Positions 45,883 to 54,789 of a stretch of 64,000 bases of DNA are shown piece after piece. This stretch comes from Polycyclovorans algicola TG408 (GTDB lineage Bacteria; Pseudomonadota; Gammaproteobacteria; Nevskiales; Nevskiaceae). Location: contig NZ_JOMH01000001.1 in NCBI RefSeq assembly GCF_000711245.1, forward strand, positions 124,001 through 188,000, in the 5' to 3' direction. Position 1 is the stretch's first letter. Every line of letters begins with the position of its first letter. The translations under genes were made by a program, and so were the position numbers. The notes under the pieces were generated by a model. That model did no database searches, was not told the origin of the DNA, and saw only the letters and a list, made by a program, of their open reading frames with translations.

Positions 45883-46506
45883 ATGGCGTTCGAGAAGAAC
45901 GTCTTCGTCAACTGCCCGTTCGACGCCGAGTATCTGCCGCTGCTGCGACCTCTTCTCTTCACAGTGATCTATCTTCGCCTCACACCGAGGATCGCGCTTG
46001 AGGCGATTGACTCGGGGGAACTTCGGCTGAACAAGATCGTTGAGTTAATCCGGGACTCAAAGTACTCGATCCACGATCTTTCCCGGAGTGAAGCAGCGGT
46101 TGCGGGAGAGCTGTACCGGTTAAACATGCCCTTCGAACTTGGCGTCGACTTTGGATGCCGAACGTTCGGAAAACCGAAGCAACGAGACAAGCGGGCTCTC
46201 GTTCTCGAAGCCAAGCCCCACCGGTATAAGGCTTCGATCTCTGATCTTGCTGGAGCGGACATCGAGTGTCATGAGGATGAGCCGTACAAGGTTATCGGCG
46301 TTGTACGCAACTGGTTGAAGAACGTCTGTCTTGCACAAGCAGCCGGACCGGCACGAATTTCAAGTGCGTTCACCGACTTCATGGCTGACAACTTCGATGC
46401 ACTAACGCAATTGGGCTTCTCGCCGCAAGACATCGAGCTACTGCCGGTCGGAGAACTGATTGAGAGAATGACGGCGTGGGTCGCCTCGAAAGCTGCAGCG
46501 GCGTGA
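45883..46506 (+). CDS. Uncharacterised protein, possible TIR / nucleoside-deoxyribosyltransferase-like fold
   Basis: 207 residues. Starts FEKNVFVNCPFDAEYLPLLRPLLFT; continues PRIALEAIDSGELRLNKIVELIRDSKYSIHDLSR, NMPFELGVDFGCRTFG and RALVLEAKPHRYKASISDLAGADIECHEDEPYKV. The layout (beta-strand, CPFD turn, conserved Glu/Asp, SIHDLS strand, MPFELG helix) resembles NAD- or nucleoside-handling TIR-like/deoxyribosyltransferase folds, where a Glu is often catalytic. This is a fold guess from pattern, not a proven homology. No obvious ribosome site; probably translated by coupling with the DUF2188 gene. Lower GC than neighbours. Confidence 0.7.
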   Translation: MAFEKNVFVNCPFDAEYLPLLRPLLFTVIYLRLTPRIALEAIDSGELRLNKIVELIRDSKYSIHDLSRSEAAVAGELYRLNMPFELGVDFGCRTFGKPKQRDKRALVLEAKPHRYKASISDLAGADIECHEDEPYKVIGVVRNWLKNVCLAQAAGPARISSAFTDFMADNFDALTQLGFSPQDIELLPVGELIERMTAWVASKAAAA

Positions 46507-46536
46507 ATTCGCAGCTCGGCGGCTGTGACGCCTAAC

Positions 46537-46724
46537 TCCAGATAAGCAGCGTCGTACTTCCATTTGACGGCCATTTTCAGGCTGCTGGCGACCTCCAGGT
46601 ACTACAACGACGGCACCAAGGCTCGGCTCGCGACGACGCGATCAAGCGCTTTTTGGGCATTGGCGTCCGACTCATCCGGCATCAGCCACGCTAGGGTCAC
46701 CGAGCTGTCGAGCACCAGACTCAC
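46537..46724 (-). pseudogene. vapC: Broken VapC-type PIN toxin
   Basis: Begins with GTG 46724, overlapping the antitoxin stop by 4 bases (GTGA). VSLVLDSSVTLAWLMPDES is a VapC N-terminus with the first catalytic Asp. Codon 41 is TAG (46604-46602) where relatives have Trp (VPSLW). The frame then continues YLEVASSLKMAV and jumps, without the middle of the PIN domain, to KYDAAYLEL, the conserved C-terminal block. It breaks off at the GTTAGGC core of the cassette junction. Three lesions: nonsense codon, internal deletion, interrupted 3' end. Confidence 0.8.
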
Positions 46725-46972
46725 GCGCGGCCCTCGTCGCGCAGCGCTTTCCATTCCGGCCAGTTGAGGGCCTTGCCATCAAGGCCAGCCGCGCGTGCGC
46801 GGATGCGGGCCGCCGCCACATCACTGCGGTCGGGTTCTGATCCCGGCTGGTGCATGACCAACCGCGCCACCGCCTTGCCGCGCCGGGTGATGACCACCTC
46901 TTCGCCCGCTTCCACCCAATCCAACAAGGTGCCGAAGGTGTTCTTGGCTTCAAACGCATCGATCTCGCGCAT
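46721..46972 (-). CDS. Phd/YefM-type antitoxin
   Basis: 83 residues: MREIDAFEAKNTFGTLLDWVEAGEEVVITRRGKAVARLV is the Phd/YefM DNA-binding fold. The C-terminal part (NWPEWKALRDEGRA) would have bound the toxin. It is intact although its toxin vapC is broken, so it may persist as a DNA-binding remnant or a defence against related toxins. An A/T-rich stretch (46987-47000) lies just upstream of the start. Confidence 0.88.
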   Translation of the reverse strand: MREIDAFEAKNTFGTLLDWVEAGEEVVITRRGKAVARLVMHQPGSEPDRSDVAAARIRARAAGLDGKALNWPEWKALRDEGRA

Positions 46973-47098
46973 GGTTCGCTCCTGGCATTAATAAACTGGA
47001 TCGTAAGCCACTTGGTAAAAGCCCCGCGAGCGAGTACCGGACCGGAGGCACGACACCCAACCCGCTAGAATGCGCACCTCGTTTAACCGGCGGTTCCC

Positions 47099-48688
47099 AT
47101 GTCTGAAGTCGCACGGGCGGCGGCGCTGCGGCGCACGTTCGCCATCATCTCCCACCCCGACGCGGGCAAGACCACGCTGACCGAAAAGCTGCTGCTGTTT
47201 GGCGGCGCGATCCGCCTGGCCGGGTCGGTGAAAGGCCGCAAGGCCGACCGCCACGCCACGTCCGACTGGATGGCGCTGGAACAGCAGCGCGGCATCTCGA
47301 TCACCACCTCGGTGATGCAGTTTCCGTACAACGGCAAAATCGTGAACCTGCTGGACACGCCGGGCCACGAAGACTTCTCGGAAGACACCTACCGCACGCT
47401 CACCGCGGTGGACTCGGCGCTGATGGTCATCGACGCCGCCAAGGGTGTCGAGGCGCGCACCATCAAACTGATGGAGGTCTGCCGCCTACGGACGACGCCG
47501 ATCATCACCTTCGTCAACAAGCTGGACCGCGAGGGCCGCCCGCCGCTGGAACTGCTGGACGAGGTGGAGAAGGTGCTGGGCATCCGCTGCACCCCGGTCA
47601 CCTGGCCGATCGGCATGGGACGTGAGTTCAAGGGCGTGTATCACTTGCTGGAAGATCGCTTCTATCTGTACACCGGCGACAAGCACCGGGTATCCGAGAT
47701 CGAGACCATTGAAGGCCTGCACACGCCGGGCTTGGACCAGCGTTTTGGGCGTCCCTACCAGCAGATGCTGGAAGAAATCGAACTGGTGCAGATGGCCGGT
47801 GACGGCTTTGACTTGGACGCCTACCGCCGCGGCGAACTGACGCCGGTGTTCTTCGGTTCGGGCATCAACAACTTCGGCGTGCGTGAACTCTTGAACGGCT
47901 TCACCGACTGGGCGCCACCGCCGCAGGGCCGCGAAGCCGAACCGCGCCATGTCGCCGCCGACGAAGCCGCGTTCTCGGGCTTCGTGTTCAAGATCCAGGC
48001 CAACATGGACCCCAAGCACCGCGACCGCGTGGCGTTTCTGCGCGTCTGCTCGGGCACCTACCGCGAGGGCATGACCCTGCACTCGGTACGCCTGAAAGGC
48101 CCGGCGCGCATCTCGCAGGCGCTCACCTTCATGGCCTCGGACCGCGAGAACGTGCAGATCGCCTACCCCGGCGACATCATCGGCCTGCACAACCACGGCA
48201 CCATCTCGATTGGCGACTCGTTCTCCGAAGGCGAGCAGATCCGCTTCACCGGCATCCCCAACTTCGCGCCCGACCTGTTCCGCCGGGTGATTCTCAAGGA
48301 CCCGCTCAAGGCCAAAGCGCTCAACAAGGGCCTCGACCAGCTCTGCGAAGAAGGCGCCACCCAGGTCTACCGGCCGCTGACCAACAACGACATCGTGCTC
48401 GGCGCGGTCGGCGTGTTGCAGTTTGAAGTGGTGCAGTACCGCCTCAAGGACGAATACAACGTCGAGTGCATCTTCGAGCCGGTGCAGGTGCACAGCGCCC
48501 GCTGGGTGGCGTGCAGCGACGCCAAGAAGTGGACGGACTTCAAGGACAAGAACGAGCAGCGCCTGGCCATCGATCACCACGGCGCGCTGGTGTATCTGGC
48601 GTCGTCATCGGTGAACCTGGGCATGGCGCGTGAGCGCTTCCCCGACGTGCACTTCACCGACACCAAAGAGCAGAATTTCGGCGTTTGA
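47099..48688 (+). CDS. prfC: Peptide chain release factor 3
   Basis: 529-residue translational GTPase that recycles RF1/RF2. G1 [16 protein letters not shown]3 [14 protein letters not shown] and G4 NKLDREGR are intact. The C-terminal half includes [16 protein letters not shown] and KEQNFGV at the end, typical of RF3. Full length. Its stop overlaps the TTG start of the next gene (TTGA). Confidence 0.98.
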   Translation: MSEVARAAALRRTFAIISHPDAGKTTLTEKLLLFGGAIRLAGSVKGRKADRHATSDWMALEQQRGISITTSVMQFPYNGKIVNLLDTPGHEDFSEDTYRTLTAVDSALMVIDAAKGVEARTIKLMEVCRLRTTPIITFVNKLDREGRPPLELLDEVEKVLGIRCTPVTWPIGMGREFKGVYHLLEDRFYLYTGDKHRVSEIETIEGLHTPGLDQRFGRPYQQMLEEIELVQMAGDGFDLDAYRRGELTPVFFGSGINNFGVRELLNGFTDWAPPPQGREAEPRHVAADEAAFSGFVFKIQANMDPKHRDRVAFLRVCSGTYREGMTLHSVRLKGPARISQALTFMASDRENVQIAYPGDIIGLHNHGTISIGDSFSEGEQIRFTGIPNFAPDLFRRVILKDPLKAKALNKGLDQLCEEGATQVYRPLTNNDIVLGAVGVLQFEVVQYRLKDEYNVECIFEPVQVHSARWVACSDAKKWTDFKDKNEQRLAIDHHGALVYLASSSVNLGMARERFPDVHFTDTKEQNFGV

Positions 48689-49956
48689 ACACTGCTTCCG
48701 CCCCGCGCCCCGACGCGCTCGCTGCCCTGCGCATCGGTGAGTTTCGTGCCTTGTCGGGACTGGCGCTGCTGGTGATGATTGCGGTGCAGGCGCAGGCGGT
48801 GGCCATCGGCTGGGCGCTGTACCAGATCACCCGCGATCCGCTGGTGCTCGGCCTGGTCGGGCTGGCCGAGGCGCTGCCGTTCATCGGCCTGGCGTTGTTT
48901 GGCGGCTATCTGGCCGATCACCGCGACAAGCGCACGCTGATGCGAATTGCGCTGGGCCTGATGATCGCCGCATCGATGCTGTTGATCTTCGTCATGCAGG
49001 ACGCGGTACGCGCACGCTTGGGCCCTTGGCCGTGGCTGCTGGCGGTGTACGCGAGCCTGATGCTGATGGGGCTGGCACGCGGGCTGTTCGCGCCGTCGGC
49101 CACCGCCCTTCGCGCCTTTGTGGTGCCGCGCACGATTTATCCCAATGCGGCGGCGTGGTCGAGTACGGCGATGCAGTCCGGCATGGTGCTGGGACCGCTG
49201 TTAGGCGGGCTGTCGTATGCGGCATTCGGGCTCAGCGTGACCCTGTGGGGCTGCGCCGGACTGTTGGCCACCGCCATCGGCCTGAGCGTGTGGCTGAAAC
49301 CGCGCCCGCCGCTGAGCGTGCGGGTGCACGGGCAGTCGGTGATCCAGAACATTGCCGAAGGGCTGGCCTTCGTGCGTCGTACGCCGGTGATCCTGTACTC
49401 GCTGGCACTGGACCTTCTGGTGGTGCTGTTTGGCGGGGTGATTGCGATTCTGCCGATGTTTGCCGAGGAGATTCTGCGCATCGGTCCCGAAGCCCTCGGC
49501 GTGCTGCGCGCGGCACCGGCGGTGGGCGCCATCCTCACCATCCTGATCTGCACGCGCTTCACGCCCACCGTGCACGCCTGGCGCAACCTGCTGCTGGCCT
49601 GCGCCGGGTTTGGCGCGGCGACCCTGGTGTTTGCACTCTCAAGCCACTATTGGCTGTCGGTGGCCGCGCTGTTTGCAACCGGTGCATTCGATTCGATCAG
49701 CGTGGTGATTCGCCAGACCTTGCTGCAGATCTACACACCGGACGCCCTGCGCGGACGGGTGCAGGCGGTCAACAGTGTGTTCATCAGCACCTCGAATGAA
49801 ATCGGCGCTTTCGAATCCGGGCTTGCGGCAAAACTGATGGGCGCGGTGCCCTCGGTCATCTTCGGCGCGGCAATGACGCTGGGGCTGACCGGCGTGATCG
49901 GGCGCCGCACCCGAACGCTGCTACGCCTGCGGGTGACGGCAGCGTCCACAACGTAA
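48685..49956 (+). CDS. MFS exporter, EntS-like (MFS_3)
   Basis: 423 residues with about 12 membrane helices. Features include [29 protein letters not shown] (motif A), [28 protein letters not shown] and [16 protein letters not shown], typical of the EntS-type siderophore exporter and related efflux proteins. No siderophore genes are nearby, so substrate is open. The TTG start at 48685 overlaps the prfC stop; the only support for it is this coupling and the predicted N-terminus. Confidence 0.87.
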   Translation: MNTASAPRPDALAALRIGEFRALSGLALLVMIAVQAQAVAIGWALYQITRDPLVLGLVGLAEALPFIGLALFGGYLADHRDKRTLMRIALGLMIAASMLLIFVMQDAVRARLGPWPWLLAVYASLMLMGLARGLFAPSATALRAFVVPRTIYPNAAAWSSTAMQSGMVLGPLLGGLSYAAFGLSVTLWGCAGLLATAIGLSVWLKPRPPLSVRVHGQSVIQNIAEGLAFVRRTPVILYSLALDLLVVLFGGVIAILPMFAEEILRIGPEALGVLRAAPAVGAILTILICTRFTPTVHAWRNLLLACAGFGAATLVFALSSHYWLSVAALFATGAFDSISVVIRQTLLQIYTPDALRGRVQAVNSVFISTSNEIGAFESGLAAKLMGAVPSVIFGAAMTLGLTGVIGRRTRTLLRLRVTAASTT

Positions 49957-49981
49957 AAAGCCCTCGCATTGCGAGGGCTTT
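49957..49981. terminator. Bidirectional terminator
   Basis: AAAGCCCTCGC-ATT-GCGAGGGCTTT perfect stem between the convergent MFS gene and the glycine-zipper lipoprotein gene. It has A and T tracts on its two sides, so it can act for both. Confidence 0.9.
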
Positions 49982-50003
49982 CGGGACGATGCAACGAACC
50001 CGA

Positions 50004-50513
50004 TCAGGTCCGCAGTTCGAGGTTGTTCCCGACGACCCGCACCGGGGTGCCAACCGAGATGCCCGAAGTGGAATTCAGCGTGACGACCTGCGAGCCGCCC
50101 GCATCCATCCGCACGGTGACGCGGAAATAGGTCGCCGAGTTGCGACGCTTCTCGATCTCGTGCCCCGCCATACCGCCGCCAATGGCACCCGCTGCGGTCG
50201 CCGCCTTGTTGCCGCTGCCGCTGCCGAACTGATGCCCGATGACACCCCCGGCAATCGCGCCGGCCACCGCGCCGATACCGCTGCCCTCGCCCTTCTCGGT
50301 CACAGTTTCGATGTTGCTGACCGTGCCGCAGTTGTTGCACACCGGCTCCGGCGCGGGCGCCGGCTTGGCGGCGGCGACGGGCGCAGCTTCTTCAGAGGCG
50401 GCGCTCTCATCTTCAGCGTCTGCCGAAGCGCTGTCTTCAAGTGCAGGGGCGCAGGCGCTCATCGCCAAAGCAAGACCGGCCACCGGCATCAGCGCAATCC
50501 AATTTTTCAACAT
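50004..50513 (-). CDS. Glycine-zipper 2TM-domain lipoprotein
   Basis: 169 residues from ATG 50513 (GGGGAGG upstream). Signal with lipobox LAMSAC; a 40-residue Ala/Glu/Pro linker; CNNCGTVSNIETV; then a glycine zipper GSGIGAVAGAIAGGVIGHQFGSGSGN; and a C-terminal beta domain FRVTVRMDAGGSQVVTLN. This resembles SlyB / 17-kDa antigen outer-membrane lipoproteins with a structural role in the envelope. Frames further upstream on this strand run through unrelated DNA. Confidence 0.9.
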   Translation of the reverse strand: MLKNWIALMPVAGLALAMSACAPALEDSASADAEDESAASEEAAPVAAAKPAPAPEPVCNNCGTVSNIETVTEKGEGSGIGAVAGAIAGGVIGHQFGSGSGNKAATAAGAIGGGMAGHEIEKRRNSATYFRVTVRMDAGGSQVVTLNSTSGISVGTPVRVVGNNLELRT

Positions 50514-50581
50514 GATCGAAACCTCCCCAGAAAAGATGATCGCAGCGTAGTCCGCGAAAATGAGCCAACTCTGAACCGACC

Positions 50582-51910
50582 TCAAAGTCGAATTTGCGCC
50601 CAACGGCGGCGGCGCCAGGCAACTGCAAAGAACCCCGCCTGCAACAGACGATACGCCCCCATGGCCAGCCACACCATGGTCAGCCCGAAACCCGACACCG
50701 GCCCCACCCACCAAACCAATGGCAGGAACAATCCCCACTGAAGACCCGTGGCCACGAACATGACATAGCGGCTTGCGCCCGCGCCCAGCAGCGCCTGCAT
50801 GAGAATGATGCCGAGGCCGTCGACGGCCATCATCAGGCCCAGCAACTGCAGTGGCACCACGCCCAGCGCCACGACAGCCGGGTCGTTCAGGAACCAGCCG
50901 AGCAACCATTCGGGCGCCAGCACCATCGGCAGACCAGCGGCCAGATAGATCCACAGCGCGACGCGCCAGGTGTCCCACGCGGCTCGCGCAGCGTCCTGCA
51001 CGTCGCCGCGCCCCAGGGCCTGGCTGGCCAGCGTCGCGGCGGCAATACCAAAGCCGACGCTGGGCAGAATCAGGGTCAGCATCAGCGTGATGAGGATGTG
51101 CGACACCGCCAGTTCATCGGTGCCAATACGGGCAATCATCCAGAACAGCACCGTGAAGCCACCCGAGAACATCAACTGCTGCACCGCGCTGGGCAGCCCC
51201 AAGCGCAACAGGGCGCGGTTCTCGTCGGTCGACGGCGCCGCCCGAAGATAACCGTGCGGGCGCGCGTGGCGGAAGGCATAGAGCAGATAGAACAACGTAC
51301 CGATGAACACCGAGATCGACGTGCCCAACCCGGCGCCGGCAGTGCCCATCTGCGGCAATCCCCAGAGCCCGTGAATCAGCCCGTAGCTGATCGGCACATT
51401 CAGTGCGTTCATCACGAACAAGGTGACCATGTACACCTGTGTGCGCTTGATTGCGCTCCAGTAGCCGCGATAGCAGAAGTTCATGCCGACCGCCGCCACC
51501 GCCAGCAGCCGCCATTGCAGGTAGCCGGTGCCCTCCTCAACCACCGCCGGGTCGGGCGTCAACATCGCCATCAGCGCTTCAGCGCCCCACCAGCCGAGCA
51601 CGGTCAACGGCACGCCAATCAACAGCGATAGCCGCAGTCCACCATTGAGTGGCACCGCGACCTCGTGCATGCGGCCCTCACCCACCCGGCGTGCCGCCAG
51701 CGCCTGAACCGCTGGCGAGAATCCGGTGAGAAATGACACCGCCATGAAATTGACGAAGCTCGCGAGACCGACCGCCGCCAGCGCCGTTGCGCCCAGCGCG
51801 CCCACCATCCATGCGTCGACCAGGTTGAGCAGATTCTGCGACGTCATGCCGGCCACGATGGGCACGCTGATCTGCAGAATGTCGCGCCGCCGCTCCGGCG
51901 TCATGCGCAC
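50582..51910 (-). CDS. MATE family efflux transporter
   Basis: 442 residues, 12 membrane helices in two homologous halves. N-terminal ISVPIVAGMTSQNLLNLVDAWMVGALGATALAAVG is the MATE signature, and FGIAAATLASQALGRGD begins the second-half repeat. Exports cationic drugs or metabolites with Na+ or H+. ATG 51910 or 51904 are both possible starts. Divergent from the repeat-protein pair at 52016. Confidence 0.93.
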   Translation of the reverse strand: MRMTPERRRDILQISVPIVAGMTSQNLLNLVDAWMVGALGATALAAVGLASFVNFMAVSFLTGFSPAVQALAARRVGEGRMHEVAVPLNGGLRLSLLIGVPLTVLGWWGAEALMAMLTPDPAVVEEGTGYLQWRLLAVAAVGMNFCYRGYWSAIKRTQVYMVTLFVMNALNVPISYGLIHGLWGLPQMGTAGAGLGTSISVFIGTLFYLLYAFRHARPHGYLRAAPSTDENRALLRLGLPSAVQQLMFSGGFTVLFWMIARIGTDELAVSHILITLMLTLILPSVGFGIAAATLASQALGRGDVQDAARAAWDTWRVALWIYLAAGLPMVLAPEWLLGWFLNDPAVVALGVVPLQLLGLMMAVDGLGIILMQALLGAGASRYVMFVATGLQWGLFLPLVWWVGPVSGFGLTMVWLAMGAYRLLQAGFFAVAWRRRRWAQIRL

Positions 51911-52015
51911 GACCGCCTTCCAGGGGCGGTTTCGGCGCCCCTTAGTGGACCATTTGCGTCATGGGCGGCGGGGGGCTGGGTGGGCATAATCGACGCTTAT
52001 CTTGCCCGAGACTTG

Positions 52016-53011
52016 ATGATGACGCGCCCGACCCGCCTCACCTCCTCCGCAACCCACTCGCTTCCACGGCGCGTTGGCCTCCTCGGGCTGTTGGCGATGC
52101 TGCTGCCGGTCGCTGCCGTCGCGCAGTCGATGCCGCAAACCGCGCAGCCAGGCGACTGCTTTGCCCGTATCGCCCAGCCGCCAGTGTTTGAAAAGCGCAC
52201 TGAACAAGTGCGGGTTGTAGAGGCCAGCGAACGCGTAGAAGTCACGCCCGCCGAGTACGAATGGACCGAGCAGACTGTGGTAATCCGGCCCGCCAGCGAA
52301 CGTGTGGTTGAGGCACGCCCCGCCGAGTACCGCACCGTCGAGGAGCGGGTGATGGTCAGTCCCGCAAGCGAGCGCATCGAGGAAGTGCCCGCCCGTTTCC
52401 GCACCGAATCCGTCAGCGAGATGGTCAAGCCCGCGACCCGGGTCTGGAAGCCGGGCCGCGGCGCCATCGAGCGTATCGACAGTGTGTCGGGCGAAGTGCT
52501 GTGCCTGGTCGAAGAGCCGGCGGTCTACCGCGAAGTGCAACGCCAGGTGTTGGTCGAGCCCGCCACCACGCGGCGTGTTCCGATTGCGGCCGAGTACCGC
52601 AGCGTGCGCCGCCAAGAACTACTGCGCCCCGCTGAAACGCGGATTGAAACCGTGCCCGCGCAAACAGAGGCCGTTCGCGTACGCAAACTGGTGAGACCCG
52701 CCAGCGAACGACGCGTGCCGGTGCCGGCGCGCTATGACTCGGTCACGCGCGAGATTGAAGTCAGCGCCAGCCGCGTCGACTGGCACCCCGTGTTATGCAA
52801 CACCAACGCCAACCAGAATCTCGTGTTGGAACTGCAGCGCGCCCTGCAGCGGGCCGGATTCAGCCCCGGCAAGGTCGACGGCAAACTCGGCCGCATGACC
52901 TACGAGGCCGTCGACCGCTATCAGCGCGCCAACGGTCTGCCCACTGGCGGCATCACGTTTGACACCCTCGACCGGCTGGGCGTGAACGCGCGCAGCAGTG
53001 ACCGGACCTGA
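52016..53011 (+). CDS. Exported repeat protein with C-terminal peptidoglycan-binding domain (paralogue 1)
   Basis: 331 residues from ATG 52016. After a signal peptide (RRVGLLGLLAMLLPVAAVAQS) comes GDCFARI, then about seven ~24-residue repeats of the form PASERxxxxPAxYxxVxExV in two blocks split by a Cys-containing segment VSGEVLCLVEEPAVYREVQ. A peptidoglycan_binding_1 domain closes the protein (NQNLVLELQRALQRAGFSPGKVDG...YQRANGLPTGG), preceded by VLCNTNAN. Three cysteines are shared in position with the next gene. I do not recognise the repeat family. Probably periplasmic, wall-bound. Confidence 0.8.
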   Translation: MMTRPTRLTSSATHSLPRRVGLLGLLAMLLPVAAVAQSMPQTAQPGDCFARIAQPPVFEKRTEQVRVVEASERVEVTPAEYEWTEQTVVIRPASERVVEARPAEYRTVEERVMVSPASERIEEVPARFRTESVSEMVKPATRVWKPGRGAIERIDSVSGEVLCLVEEPAVYREVQRQVLVEPATTRRVPIAAEYRSVRRQELLRPAETRIETVPAQTEAVRVRKLVRPASERRVPVPARYDSVTREIEVSASRVDWHPVLCNTNANQNLVLELQRALQRAGFSPGKVDGKLGRMTYEAVDRYQRANGLPTGGITFDTLDRLGVNARSSDRT

Positions 53012-53019
53012 GCCTGACG

Positions 53020-53949
53020 ATGTCGCTGCGTCTGTCCATCGCCGTGCTGACCGTAGCGGTCACGACACTGGCGACCGCGGCCAGCGCTGACGAGGGGGCC
53101 GACCTGCCGCCGGCTGCCCCACCCGACGCCAAGGTTGGCGAATGCTGGGCGATGGTCAAAACCGCGCCGCAATACGCGCGCCGCGAAGTCAGCATTGAAT
53201 TGCAGCCCGAGAAGACGGTAGAGCGCCGCATCGCTGGCGAAAGCCGCTGGGTCGAGCGCGAGGTACGCGTGCCCGCCTACACGCAGCGCCGCGTGATCAC
53301 ACCCGCCGTGGTCGAGTGGGTTGAAGAAACTGTCACCGAACCCGCCCGCACCGAAACCCGCCGCGTGCCCGGTACCTACCGCACCGTGTTGCGCGAGGAG
53401 CCGATTCGCACCGGGGACACCGCACAATGGCAGCGCGACATCACCGCCGACGGCGCGCTGTGCTGGGTCGAAACGCCAACCGCCTTCAGACAGGTCGCGC
53501 AGCGGCAGCCGCTCACGCCGGCCACCACCGAGACCGTCGAGATTGCCGAGCGCACCCACACCAAGCGCCGCCGGGTGGTCAAAACCCCCGCAGTGGTCGA
53601 CGTCACCGAGGTGCCGGCGCAGGTCAAGGTCGAACGCATTCGCGAAGAGATCACGCCCGACCGGTTCGTGACCGAAACCATTCCGGCCGTGATGGGCACC
53701 GAGATTCGGCGGGTGATGGTCGAACCCTCACGGCTGGACCTGCGCGCCGTCCTCTGCGACACCAATGCCACGCCCACCCGGGTGCGCGCGGTGCAGCAGG
53801 CACTCAAAGCGCGCGGCCACTACCGCGGCCCGCTCGACGGCCAGTTCGGCGCGCAAACGCTGGCCGGCATCGACGCCTTCCAATCGGCTGAGGGCCTGGC
53901 CACCGAGGGCGTGACACTGGAAGCACTGGCGGCGTTGGGCGTCGAGTAG
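53020..53949 (+). CDS. Exported repeat protein with C-terminal peptidoglycan-binding domain (paralogue 2)
   Basis: 309 residues; signal peptide MSLRLSIAVLTVAVTTLATAASA. Same plan as its neighbour 8 bases upstream: GECWAMV, repeats with VPAYTQRRVITPAVVEWVEE and VPGTYRTVLREEP, a central ADGALCWVETPTAFRQV, more repeats, then VLCDTNATPTRVRAVQQALKARGHYRGPLDG...FQSAEGLATEG. Sequence divergence between the two is large, so the duplication is old. The pair likely acts together at the cell wall; role unknown. Confidence 0.8.
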   Translation: MSLRLSIAVLTVAVTTLATAASADEGADLPPAAPPDAKVGECWAMVKTAPQYARREVSIELQPEKTVERRIAGESRWVEREVRVPAYTQRRVITPAVVEWVEETVTEPARTETRRVPGTYRTVLREEPIRTGDTAQWQRDITADGALCWVETPTAFRQVAQRQPLTPATTETVEIAERTHTKRRRVVKTPAVVDVTEVPAQVKVERIREEITPDRFVTETIPAVMGTEIRRVMVEPSRLDLRAVLCDTNATPTRVRAVQQALKARGHYRGPLDGQFGAQTLAGIDAFQSAEGLATEGVTLEALAALGVE

Positions 53950-53959
53950 CAGCGCCGAA

Positions 53960-54787
53960 TCAGCCGCCGGCCGCCATCTTCCCGAACAGGTCGGCGTAGC
54001 CCTCAAGCTCGGCGACCAGATGGTCACGCTGACGCGCGTTCAGCGATGCCGACAGCGCCGCCAGTAACGACACGCGTGCGGCGTTAGCTTCTGGCGCTCG
54101 ACGATCGGGCGGGTCGTCTTCGGCGAGAGAAGCGCGCCAGCGATCCAGTGCATCCGGCGCCGTACGCGCGGCCAGCAAGGCATCAATCTCGGCACGCCGG
54201 CGTGCGTCTTCGCGCGCGGCGCGCTCGATCTCGGAGGGCTGCCAACGCCCGGCCTGCGCGTCGGCCCAGTCGACGATCATGGTCACTTGTTCGTCGTTCG
54301 GGCGACCGACCCAGCGTCTCATCGACTTGATGCCCTGCTGGGCCAGGGCATCGACATCACTCGGCGCGTCATCGCGGCGCTCGGCGCGCTGCTCATCGAA
54401 GCTCGCCCAGAACTCGGCAATCTGTGCATCGCTGAGGGTGGCGATCAGCGGCACCAGTCGCACCATCATTTCGTCCAACGCAACCCGCAGGTGTCGTTCG
54501 ACGCGCTGCCCCCAAGCGCTGATCTCGGCAGCCTCCAGTGGCGCCTGCAGGTCTGTGGCCAGCGCCTGGGTGTCGGTCTGCCACTGCGGCAGCGCGTGCG
54601 CACGATGCCAAACCTGCCAGTCGGTGACCGCTTCACCCAGCGCGTCCTTCTGGGCATCGGTGAGGGTCAGGTATTTGCCGACTTCGCGGACCACAAAAAA
54701 GTCGGCGCGGTTGTAGACCAGATTCGGCAAGCTGCATGCGGAAAGCAGCAGCGCGGCACACACCACAAGCGTCGAGCGCCTGGCCAT
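53960..54787 (-). CDS. DUF6279 family lipoprotein
   Basis: 275 residues; lipobox LLSAC at the end of a short signal (MARRSTLVVCAALLLSAC). The start of the mature part, LPNLVYNRADFFVVREVGKYLTLTDAQKD, is the family signature. Mainly helical, no catalytic motif. Last gene of an operon-like run (desaturase, SDR, unknown, this), two bases after the previous stop. Function unknown. Confidence 0.87.
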   Translation of the reverse strand: MARRSTLVVCAALLLSACSLPNLVYNRADFFVVREVGKYLTLTDAQKDALGEAVTDWQVWHRAHALPQWQTDTQALATDLQAPLEAAEISAWGQRVERHLRVALDEMMVRLVPLIATLSDAQIAEFWASFDEQRAERRDDAPSDVDALAQQGIKSMRRWVGRPNDEQVTMIVDWADAQAGRWQPSEIERAAREDARRRAEIDALLAARTAPDALDRWRASLAEDDPPDRRAPEANAARVSLLAALSASLNARQRDHLVAELEGYADLFGKMAAGG

Positions 54788-54789
54788 GC

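Larger units (their letters stand above)
45553..46536. mobile_element. Candidate degraded integron-type gene cassette carrying two genes
   Basis: 984-bp segment bounded by perfect 12-bp inverted repeats GTTAGGCGTCAC (45553-45564) and GTGACGCCTAAC (46525-46536), each containing an integron core or inverse core site. It contains the DUF2188 gene and the TIR/deoxyribosyltransferase-like gene, visibly less GC-rich than neighbours. The right boundary falls inside the coding frame of a broken vapC. An attC-like half site flanks the left end. No integrase or attI is in the window. Orientation by the attC half is minus, while the genes are on plus; reversed cassettes with their own promoter are known. 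Confidence 0.5.

Noticed and set aside
46269-46574. 101-codon minus-strand frame beginning MAVKWKYDAAYLEL
   Set aside because: It joins the vapC remnant to antisense of the TIR-like gene; the fusion is a by-product of the cassette junction, not a separate gene.
50514-50978. Upstream extension of the glycine-zipper lipoprotein to 324 codons
   Set aside because: The extension is antisense to the MATE gene region; the lipoprotein signal and GGGGAGG site fix the start at 50513.
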